From assembly GCA_014802265.1 (NCBI GenBank), contig JAAVCP010000082.1, positions 1 to 50,905 on the forward strand: a stretch of 50,905 nucleotides of DNA, in the 5' to 3' direction. The position numbers were made by a program, and so were the translations under genes. The notes beneath the pieces were generated by a model. It saw only the letters and a list, made by a program, of their open reading frames with translations. It made no database searches and was not told the origin of the DNA. Position 1 is the first letter of the stretch. Each line of letters opens with the position of its first letter. Below, piece by piece: positions 43,886-50,905 of the stretch. Origin of the DNA: Bacteroides sp. Lineage in GTDB: Bacteria > Bacteroidota > Bacteroidia > Bacteroidales > Muribaculaceae.

Positions 43886-45886
43886 TTATATCTTTTCTGG
43901 ATTATCAATGTTGAGAATATATTTTAGAGGTATTATTCCTTTGATCAGCACTTCGGCCTGTTGTTGTAGAAACTCTTGTTCGCTGGTTGGGAAACTATCG
44001 CTCAAAGCGATATTGGTATTCACCTTCATTAAATCCGAAAAAGTCTTACCATACTTCATTTGAGGATGTGTTGCCTCGATATCGGTAAAGAGAGTATCCT
44101 CAAATAATGCCACATCCAACGAAATCTTAAGCATTACGAGATCTGCTCCTTCTCTTTTACGAATGTCAATTTTTGGCAAGTGCTTTGAGAAACTTACTCG
44201 GGCATAATCTTCAAGACCAAGTTTTGCATCCGCATCTCTTGATAGAGCCATGTCTTCTCTTAATGGTAAAACTATACCCTCGTCAAGACATCGTTTATAT
44301 GACAATAGACCGCCATGCTTGACAATCGAATCGATCTTATCGACTTCGGTAAAGTGGTAGAAACACTTGACTCCACACTGCCTTAAATGGTTTATTATCT
44401 CCAACTTGTCACTTTTCTGTATAGGACTTACATTATCCTTAATCAGATAATATGGGGGATCATCCGGAGTCGAAATTCTTTTCTGATCCTTGAAATAAGT
44501 TTTAAGAAAAGAAATGCAGCTTGATATTTCCGAATTACTTAGACAGAACTTACCCAACTTATATTCTACATGAATATCTTGTGATAAGGCATCGTTAATC
44601 ACAAATCCCTTTTCTGCGGCCTGCTCTAATGAACATAAGCTGACCAGCCCTTGAGTGTAATAGAGACTTAACGCATCTCTCTTATAGACGGAGTCCATTC
44701 CGACTATTTTATTTGAATATGCCAATTCATGGGCAGAAATCATATCTGAAAGAGACATCATTGCATATTCATCATGCGTATGCCCTGATGCTATCTGTAG
44801 TCCGAACTCCTGTATAAGATATGATCGCAGACGATATGCTCTTAATTTGTGCTGAATGTGGATTGGCGTAAGCCCGGACTCATACTTCTCATCTTTTCGT
44901 GTTTCTTTATCAGTCCAATATATACTTCGTGAAAGGAGCAAATATAAAGAATGAGTCAATGCCGAATATATCTTTCCCGAAAAAGCCTTGAGAGTTGCTA
45001 ATCCTGCATCTCCGAGAGCATCAACTAACATGTAAAGTATGTTCACACTTCCAAAAATAGATTCTTTGTTGTGCCAATAAATATTGGGAGAGGTAAATAT
45101 GTATCTGAAAGCATTATTCGCAAAAGACAATGCTACAATTACTTTATCCGCTCTGAAAAGACGAGTGAAGATCTCTGCGCTAATATAAGGATTGTTATAT
45201 GAAATGTATTTGTTGGTAAAATCCGGACAAATACAATTTTCAAGGTTTACGACATAAAAATCTCTTCGAGCATCACATTCAAACGTTTCAATCAGCTTCG
45301 CATCATCAATCGTATGGCTGTGATTTACATAATGGATTGCATCAGTATGGTCATCCATTATCCGATAAAAACGCTCCTTAATGGTTTCAAGCACAAAATT
45401 GATTTCTGGACTGTTACTACCGGTAGCATTAAGCCGCAACTGATAAAAGGCTGTAAGGTCATAAAGATTGCGGACATCCTGATTGCGATATAGGAATCCC
45501 GAGAATCCGGGTATGGCAGGGATGAAATGGTCGAGATAATCAATCTCGGCCACGCTCATATTTAATGCCCATTGGGGCTTAGGCCTCCACGTGAGCACAC
45601 TATCCAGACGGAAATCTAAATTCTGCCTTAATGAATCATTTTTTGAATCATATTCCTTTTGAAGCAATTCAAATTTTTTAGACAGGACAGAAAGGTTCAA
45701 ACGCTCGCCCGGCGTTGTACCCGACGCAGCATTTCGCATATAAGTAAAATCTGAAATCAAGCGGCAGAGATCCCAATCATCATTTTGAGTAAGGTATGAT
45801 GATAGTCCTGAAATCTTATCAATAATCCTTTTCAGTTTATTGAATTGATCTTCTGTAAGACAATATGACCATTTGGGTTGACTCAT
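43886..45886 (-). CDS. Two N-terminal repeats plus DarT-like ADP-ribosyltransferase domain
   Basis: This is a 666-aa protein. Two related repeats of about 70-100 residues open it (PKWSYCLTEDQFNKLKRIID near residue 4, PQWALNMSVAEIDYLDHFIP near 103), followed by a helical middle (about 190-490). The C-terminal 160 residues resemble DarT/DUF4433: FYHFTEVDKIDSIVKHGGLL (509-528), LEDYARVSFSKHLP, then SEQEFLQQQAEVLIKGIIP with E645 at the place of the DarT catalytic Glu. DarT enzymes attach ADP-ribose from NAD to DNA. The start 12 bp after the 191-aa gene suggests coupling. The assignment rests on motif order and is not certain; substrate could be protein, RNA or DNA. Confidence 0.6.
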   Translation of the reverse strand: MSQPKWSYCLTEDQFNKLKRIIDKISGLSSYLTQNDDWDLCRLISDFTYMRNAASGTTPGERLNLSVLSKKFELLQKEYDSKNDSLRQNLDFRLDSVLTWRPKPQWALNMSVAEIDYLDHFIPAIPGFSGFLYRNQDVRNLYDLTAFYQLRLNATGSNSPEINFVLETIKERFYRIMDDHTDAIHYVNHSHTIDDAKLIETFECDARRDFYVVNLENCICPDFTNKYISYNNPYISAEIFTRLFRADKVIVALSFANNAFRYIFTSPNIYWHNKESIFGSVNILYMLVDALGDAGLATLKAFSGKIYSALTHSLYLLLSRSIYWTDKETRKDEKYESGLTPIHIQHKLRAYRLRSYLIQEFGLQIASGHTHDEYAMMSLSDMISAHELAYSNKIVGMDSVYKRDALSLYYTQGLVSLCSLEQAAEKGFVINDALSQDIHVEYKLGKFCLSNSEISSCISFLKTYFKDQKRISTPDDPPYYLIKDNVSPIQKSDKLEIINHLRQCGVKCFYHFTEVDKIDSIVKHGGLLSYKRCLDEGIVLPLREDMALSRDADAKLGLEDYARVSFSKHLPKIDIRKREGADLVMLKISLDVALFEDTLFTDIEATHPQMKYGKTFSDLMKVNTNIALSDSFPTSEQEFLQQQAEVLIKGIIPLKYILNIDNPEKI

Positions 45887-45898
45887 ACTAGACTATAT

Positions 45899-46474
45899 TC
45901 AAGGAAGTGGCTGATAGTTAAAGTGCATATATCGGGCAACCAAGAGTTGTTGGAATACCTGTTTGGTTATGGCATAATCCATATGATCCAAAGGCTCAAT
46001 AATCACGCCTGACATTTGAGATATAGCATCCACTTCAGAGTATCCACAAAGTCTAAAGGCAATAAAATAGAGCACGGACATATCATTGAGAAGCTCAAAC
46101 GCATACGAAAATTCAAGTTCTTCGAGAGCCTGCTTGTTCGTTTCAGCACGAGAAGCGAGGCTCGCATATCTTGAAGTGCAAAGGGTTCCTACCTGTTCGT
46201 TGGGGCGGGTTTCCATCCAGTGCATCAGATGGGGATGCACCTCCTTTGCGGCAGACTCTGAATAAGTCAGCATGACATAATTCATTGCTTCCTGAATGTT
46301 GTCTTGCTCTACAAGCTCATCATTCTTAAATGCGTCATACACAATGCGAGTGCTGTAAGCACGATACATCATATTCAGCACGATCTTGTGAGGATACACG
46401 TTGGACGGATACTTGTTCCTCCATGTTTGAATATTTCTCATTGCCTCATTTAAGGCGGGTCGAAGATCTAACAT
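45899..46474 (-). CDS. Unknown 191-aa helical protein
   Basis: This begins MLDLRPALNEAMRNIQTWRN. It is predicted mainly alpha-helical by eye, with no signal peptide, TM helix or zinc site; its four cysteines are scattered. It precedes the 666-aa DarT-like gene by 12 bp and follows the DUF4407 gene by 68 bp, so it is part of the same transcript. Not recognised. It could be a partner or immunity-type subunit of the transferase; that is inference from gene order only. Confidence 0.6.
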   Translation of the reverse strand: MLDLRPALNEAMRNIQTWRNKYPSNVYPHKIVLNMMYRAYSTRIVYDAFKNDELVEQDNIQEAMNYVMLTYSESAAKEVHPHLMHWMETRPNEQVGTLCTSRYASLASRAETNKQALEELEFSYAFELLNDMSVLYFIAFRLCGYSEVDAISQMSGVIIEPLDHMDYAITKQVFQQLLVARYMHFNYQPLP

Positions 46475-46542
46475 ATCTTGATTGTTATTTATATTTGTAT
46501 TTTAACGAATTACATATTCTTTATAGTATCCGCATACATGAT

Positions 46543-47517
46543 TTATATGGGGTTTGCCACTCGATTAAAAGCCTGATGAAACTGAACCAATCTAACTTTC
46601 TGCGCTCCTTTTATAGCGGCATCATAGTCACATTCATCATCAACCATCTTGCTCACAACGACAAACAGTTCAAGACTCATCAAAAGTACAAAAAATACCA
46701 CATAGAATATGCCTGCGAGGGGACGTGTAGAAATAATTGTCCACATAGCTTCAAGCTCTTCAAGAAAACCGACACTGGCTTTGCACTCTGCGCGGACAGC
46801 CTCTTCCATACCCTGCTTTTTTTCTGTCCATACCTGTTCTTGCGTTTGCAGTCGCTCAATTGATTTGTTATTGGCTTCAACATTTGCAAGTTTGGGATTT
46901 GGGACTTGATTTTTTGTAACCGAGGGATTGTTGACAGTTTTGAAAGTACCATCCGGCATCAGTACTTTGTTCTGGCTATTAGTCACAGATGTCTGTATCA
47001 CGAATGGATTGTTGTTAATTTCTTCTTGAAGTGCGCTGTTTACCCTTGTAAGAGAATCAAGTTCTGTATGCAACGCGAGAAGCTTCTCATCAATTATGCG
47101 GACACGCTGTTTGGTAAGATCGACGACTTGTATTTCTATGGTATTTGCCATTTGTTTATCAATGTCTTTGCCGAACATTGTCTGGTCAAAGATAGTAGAG
47201 CCAACAACAGCCATAACCAAAGCAATCATCGCCCTAAAAGCCAACATTGAAAATGTTTTCTTGGTAGTCAGTATAATCTGACGTTCAATCATGATGACTA
47301 TTGTAACAAAGAAAAGGGAGACAGTGACGCATCCCCACACAGGGAGACCAATGTATCTTTGCGCAAAGCAAAACCCAGTAACACTCCAAATCAGAATGAG
47401 TATCATTAAGGCGGAAGTATATTTGCTCAGTTGGCATCTGCTCGCTTCTGAACACTGCTTGAGAGTGCTGTAACTCCAACCAGTGAGCAAACAGCCAAAA
47501 CGATTCCAAAGACTCAT
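46543..47517 (-). CDS. DUF4407 membrane protein with periplasmic coiled coil
   Basis: This 324-aa protein has three N-terminal TM helices (about 33-50, 58-75, 88-108), a long polar coiled-coil region (about 125-250, VDLTKQRVRIIDEKLLALHT, then NVEANNKSIERLQTQEQVWT) and a final TM helix (about 265-288, ISTRPLAGIFYVVFFVLLMS). This is the DUF4407 layout. The family is widespread in Bacteroidota with no known activity. A membrane protein heading an operon with a putative effector could be a sensor or a pore; that is inference. Confidence 0.8.
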   Translation of the reverse strand: MSLWNRFGCLLTGWSYSTLKQCSEASRCQLSKYTSALMILILIWSVTGFCFAQRYIGLPVWGCVTVSLFFVTIVIMIERQIILTTKKTFSMLAFRAMIALVMAVVGSTIFDQTMFGKDIDKQMANTIEIQVVDLTKQRVRIIDEKLLALHTELDSLTRVNSALQEEINNNPFVIQTSVTNSQNKVLMPDGTFKTVNNPSVTKNQVPNPKLANVEANNKSIERLQTQEQVWTEKKQGMEEAVRAECKASVGFLEELEAMWTIISTRPLAGIFYVVFFVLLMSLELFVVVSKMVDDECDYDAAIKGAQKVRLVQFHQAFNRVANPI

Positions 47518-47558
47518 AGATAATATATTGTTATATAGTGAAACATTGTTGATATAGT

Positions 47559-48185
47559 TTATGCGGTCACCCTACTTGCCGAGAAAAAAGGAGCAGACGG
47601 AATCTGAGTCTCAGTCTGGGCTGGTACAGAGGGCGCAGACATTGCTATTGCGGATACCCCTCTAAGAAATCCGCACTCATACGACATCAGAGGCACTGAC
47701 GCTTCGTTGGCATTATTGCGAAAATCCATTTCAAGTTTGTTCAGTTCCTCCTTGTGGGCGTTAATAACGCCCATCTGCTTTTCCAACTCTGCGACTGAAG
47801 TTAGCAGACCGGCAGCACTACAAGTGCCGATACGGGTTTCCAATTCTCTTTTCATACCATCATATTTGAGATTTACCTCACGGAAAATCATAAGTACCTT
47901 ATTACGGATGATTGACATGTTCATATCGCGGAAGGTGAGATTACTATTCAGCATCGCATCAGCATATCCCTTATCTTCATAGTTTTTATGAAGATAACCA
48001 TATATTAGGTCAATCGGCCAACCGGTGGCGTATGACACCTTGAGAGAGACAGGAGCTTTCGCTTCTTCGATGTTCGATGACTCAGTTTCCTGTGAAACCT
48101 CGTTTTCAGATTCATCCTCAGTAGGAAGAATGAGGGAGAGATTTGGTATCTCCGACTTTTTCTTGAAAAAATTGAAAAGTGCCAT
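47559..48185 (-). CDS. Unknown 208-aa protein, first gene of the DUF4407/DarT-like unit
   Basis: This starts MALFNFFKKKSEIPNLSLIL, followed by an acidic stretch (EDESENEVSQETESSNIEEA), a globular part with LKVSYATGWPIDLIYGYLHK, and a coiled coil (about 108-165, ELEKQMGVINAHKEELNKLE). No TM helix is seen. The start at 48185 is chosen because upstream in-frame ATGs lie on or very near the promoter -7 box. It is 41 bp upstream of the DUF4407 gene. Not recognised. Confidence 0.65.
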   Translation of the reverse strand: MALFNFFKKKSEIPNLSLILPTEDESENEVSQETESSNIEEAKAPVSLKVSYATGWPIDLIYGYLHKNYEDKGYADAMLNSNLTFRDMNMSIIRNKVLMIFREVNLKYDGMKRELETRIGTCSAAGLLTSVAELEKQMGVINAHKEELNKLEMDFRNNANEASVPLMSYECGFLRGVSAIAMSAPSVPAQTETQIPSAPFFSASRVTA

Positions 48186-48233
48186 ATTTAGTCTATTTTT
48201 AGTTTTCAATACAGTCATTGTGTAAATATGACG

Positions 48234-48265
48234 CAAAGATAATACTATATTTTTTATCTGCCAAA
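48234..48265 (-). promoter_or_regulatory. Bacteroidota-type promoter of the DUF4407/DarT-like unit
   Basis: On the minus strand, TTTG (48262-48265) and TATCTTTG (48234-48241) are 20 bp apart, matching the -33/-7 consensus. The leader before the 48185 ATG would be about 40 nt. Confidence 0.75.
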
Positions 48266-48378
48266 TATTTTTGTGTAAAAATTACACAATTATTTAGATT
48301 TTAACATAGTTCGTTACACTTTAATCCTATTAAATTAATATCTGGTAACTGCAATTTACAGAGTAAAACGTTTATTTA

Positions 48379-48386
48379 TAACTTTG
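48379..48386 (+). promoter_or_regulatory. -7 promoter box of a small divergent gene
   Basis: TAACTTTG, 22 bp before the ATG at 48409. The -33 region is weak. With the promoter at 48234-48265 it makes a divergent pair 113 bp apart. Confidence 0.55.
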
Positions 48387-48408
48387 TGACAAAAATTCAT
48401 AACAAATT

Positions 48409-48570
48409 ATGAGTGCATACAAACGAGTAAAAAGAGAGGATTATAAGAAACCCTCAAAGAAAAAAATGTCAATCAGTATTGGCAGTATAAACGATAGCTT
48501 TGAAACATTGAAAGCTATGTGTAATGATAAATCTGACGAACTTATAAAGTCCGTTGAATTATCTGAATAG
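48409..48570 (+). CDS. Small basic protein of 53 aa, divergent from the DarT-like unit
   Basis: This begins MSAYKRVKREDYKKPSKKKM and then MSISIGSINDSFETLKAM, ending SDELIKSVELSE. The very basic N-terminus and a helical second half would suit a nucleic-acid-binding protein or short regulator. A promoter box lies just upstream and the gene is divergent from the 48185 operon. Not recognised. It could be an antitoxin-like or regulatory partner; nothing in the sequence proves it. Confidence 0.5.
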   Translation: MSAYKRVKREDYKKPSKKKMSISIGSINDSFETLKAMCNDKSDELIKSVELSE

Positions 48571-48745
48571 GAAGAATTGGAAGTAGTATTTTGAACTGAG
48601 GATATTCCGGTACTCATTGGGATATCAAAAATCAAGGAAAATGGAGCCGGCATACTCACTTACTCTATGGATTATTCTCTTACAATTCTATAACCAGAGT
48701 AAGACAAATCTTGTTATCTGGTATAGATAGTTTCGAATCAAGCAT

Positions 48746-49857
48746 TTGAGGGATATGAGGAATTTCAAAATAGAATTTACACATTCTGATTTCACATTGC
48801 TGAAACAGCGGATTAATGAGATTAGACTTCCCAATTTTCAACAAGCCGAAGGTTGGGAAATGGGCACACCTGTTAATGTATTAAAGAAAGTGTTGAAAGC
48901 CTGGGCTGACTCTTATGAGATGTGGAAAGTGCAGGAGAATTATCTTAACCAGTTTCCTCAGTTCATATATAATATTTATAATATTGATGGTGTCAATATA
49001 CATTTTTTTCCATATCAAATCATCAAATCCGGATGCCACTCCGATTTTGATGGCACATGGGTGGTCTGACAGTTTCTTACGGTATTCCAAAACCTTTCCA
49101 ATGCTCAAGGAATATGATCTGATTGTTCCATCTATACACGGATTTGGTTTTGGCTCATTGCCCCAAAAAGGTTATGTCAACAATGCTGACACAGTCAAAA
49201 TATGGCATAAACTAATGACTGAGGTTCTGGGATATCAACGATATGTGGCAACAGGTGGAGATATGGGACGTGGTGTTCTGTCTTATATTGCAGCCAATCA
49301 TCCCCATGAACTTGAAGGATTGTTTCTGACAGATATCGGTTTTGCCGTAGACATAGTGGCGACTCCGGATGAAAAGCTATCCCCCGAATGGTTGCATTTA
49401 AAAAGGTTGCAACAGAATGGATGAAGCATTAGGGGACTTATATCTCAATTCAAGGCACGAAACCTTATTCATTAGGGTATGGTCTCTGTAACCCCCTGCA
49501 GGAATGGCAGGATGGCTCATCGAGAAGTTTCATGATTGGAGTGATTGGAAAAGGTTCTCTCTTGATGATATCCTATATAATCTGACTCTATACTGGATGA
49601 CCGATTGCGCACCCTCTTTCATCACAGCCTATTATGGAAATTCCAACACACTGCCACTCTTGGGTGAAATTCGTGTTCTGATAGGTATCGCACGTTTCCC
49701 TCATGATATTCTCCCGGTACTGAAAGATTGGATTGAACAGCGTTATAATTTAATATAATTTACGGAAATACCGTATGGTGGTCATTTTACAGCTATGGAA
49801 GCACCGGAGCCTTTTTCGGAAGCACTTGATTGTTTTATCAAGCAGCTTAAAATCTGA
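48746..49857 (+). pseudogene. Epoxide-hydrolase-family alpha/beta hydrolase, multiply broken
   Basis: Segments of one protein lie in three frames. The N-terminal epoxide hydrolase domain (FTLLKQRINEIRLPNFQQAE, then PVNVLKKVLKAWADSYEMW) is in one frame. The core (ILMAHGWSDSFLRYSKTFPM, then VATGGDMGRGVLSYIAANHP with the nucleophile Asp) is in a second. The lid and C-terminus (MAGWLIEKFHDWSDW, then RVLIGIARFPHDILPV) is in a third. A TAA at 49756-49758 interrupts it, and IPYGGHFTAMEAPEPFSEAL completes the family's C-terminus with its catalytic His. At least two frameshifts, two stops and a short loss are present. It is non-functional. Confidence 0.85.
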
Positions 49858-50863
49858 AATTAAGCATAACATTATACTTTCCCGACAAGCCAAATTTCCA
49901 GTGACACCGTGCGTCTATGTACCTGTCTTGAAAAATTATGACGGCAATTTTATTCCGTGTTTTAAACATGGAATAAGATTCTGTCGAATGAATTGAAATA
50001 TTGACAGTTAAGTCCCAGACTGTAATAACGTCATATGTCATTGAGGTTCTGCTTAAGCTTCTCTTCAAAGTCTTTTAGCGCAGTTGCCTGTACTTGATTA
50101 CTTGTAAAAAACAAAGACCGCATGAGCTGATACATTCATAGATTATACTTATGAATGACGCTCAAAATCCTTTGAAAACTACGGTTACTCGTGAGTCTTT
50201 TGTCTGCCTTGGGAGATTAGGTGTATAGATCAATTTATTAGACTCTAAGTCTATAGAATTATAAAGATAACTAATTATCATTGATTTATAATGAAATTAT
50301 CAGCTATTTGGATTTGATGTTGCTTTACGGTGTTGATCAGCCCTATTACAATTACGAGGGAATCCTCCAAAAGTTTGTTGATCATCCCTTACAGGTAATC
50401 ATCATGATTTTCACTATGGGATTTGGTTTTTGTTGAGTATGTCTACTGTGCGATAATGACCTATCGGGATAAAAATGTCCGATAGTGTTTACTTCATTGA
50501 TGGTTATTCGTGTTGCCATACAATTCTCTGTTTAGATATTTACGACTATCATTCGCTATTCGTAGGTCTTGTTGAGGTCACTTAAAAGTCGTTGCTTTAC
50601 CTGATAACAAAAAGCCCATTCGTTCTCAGCATTTATATCATCAACGGTAAAAAGATATTAGTGCCATGAAAAATACATTGGAATAAGAACTAACTTGGGT
50701 GGGGATTTGTTTAAAATTCATAAGGACTGAAACGCTAAATGAGCAAACGGCTTATGCCCCGAGACTGTACCAAACAAAAATTTTATATAATAGAGATTAA
50801 ATAAATTTAATGTTTATATTATACGTGCGCGCGAGTTTTTACGTTTTAATATAAAAGCAGACT
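49858..50863. other. About 1 kb without a convincing gene
   Basis: Only short frames are found. One of about 50 residues around 50284-50436 (GVDQPYYNYEGILQKFVDHP) looks protein-like but has no recognisable origin and may be a remnant. A perfect 7-bp hairpin lies at 50461-50485 (CTATCGG/CCGATAG), and a TAGACT/AGTCTA hairpin near 50240-50260. The stretch continues the decay zone begun by the hydrolase pseudogene and ends at a possible insertion element. Confidence 0.5.
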
Positions 50864-50905
50864 ATGAAATACACAGAGGTACGTAACAATCCGAAGAAAT
50901 TTTTG
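50864..50905 (+). CDS. Start of a possible transposase, cut by window edge
   Basis: Fourteen codons are visible (MKYTEVRNNPKKFL). They resemble the opening of Bacteroidota IS5-like transposases, which start MKY..(K/R)NxPKxFLxLTG, but so short a piece cannot be assigned safely. An AT-rich leader with ACGTGCGCGCGAG (50823-50835) precedes it. Confidence 0.35.
   Translation, partial: MKYTEVRNNPKKFL

Noticed and set aside
46330..46863. A 177-codon plus-strand frame covering the 191-aa gene start and the DUF4407 gene end
   Set aside because: It runs opposite two genes of the same operon and shows no motif or promoter.

Overview
The window looks like chromosome from a gut-type Bacteroidales species (phylum Bacteroidota). 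The reasons are the TAnnTTTG -7 promoter boxes with little Shine-Dalgarno signal, a complete hmu heme-uptake locus, DUF4421 and calycin-like lipoproteins, and Bacteroidota-style IS elements. The genus cannot be fixed from the sequence. All functional calls are by eye from motifs; no database search was run.

Layout. (1) 1-642: 5' part of a frameshifted IS982-family transposase cut by the window edge. (2) 1005-8580, minus strand: a six-gene envelope operon of adaptor lipoprotein, RND pump, TolC-like channel, OMPLA-type phospholipase, small lipoprotein and DUF4421 protein, with a divergent AraC regulator (8774-9688). (3) 9722-10565: a broken secreted-protein gene overlapping a flavodoxin-like oxidoreductase. 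(4) 10587-12128: an IS3-family element with recognisable ends and a -1 slippery run. (5) 12151-22677, plus strand: a defence island with its own promoter and XRE regulator. It encodes a type I restriction-modification system (hsdM, hsdS, hsdR) interleaved with a YhcG-type nuclease, a DUF4145 protein and an Abi-alpha (DUF4393) protein, and it ends in wreckage of AbiH and an ATP-binding protein. (6) 22780-23190: an orphan structured RNA with a terminator, followed by a run of inverted repeats. (7) 23326-33862: a hemerythrin-LuxR regulator divergent from a calycin-like lipoprotein gene and hmuYRSTUV.

(8) 34582-48185, minus strand: the most unusual region. The first unit (48185 to 43136) encodes a 208-aa protein, a DUF4407 membrane protein, a 191-aa protein, a 666-aa protein whose C-terminus resembles the DarT/DUF4433 ADP-ribosyltransferases, and a NUDIX/NrtR-like protein. 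The second unit (43032 to 34749) has an XRE regulator paralogous to the one heading the restriction operon, an Hsp70 with an added zinc ribbon, a zinc-ribbon/TM/LysM protein, a 1455-aa helical-repeat protein, a J-like protein without HPD, a GrpE, and two tiny overlapping ORFs. It reads as a private DnaK-J-GrpE chaperone machine coupled to a putative NAD-dependent effector, and is my candidate for an undescribed, possibly anti-phage, system.

(9) 48409-50905: a 53-aa small protein gene, an epoxide-hydrolase pseudogene, about 1 kb without convincing genes, and the start of another possible transposase at the right edge.
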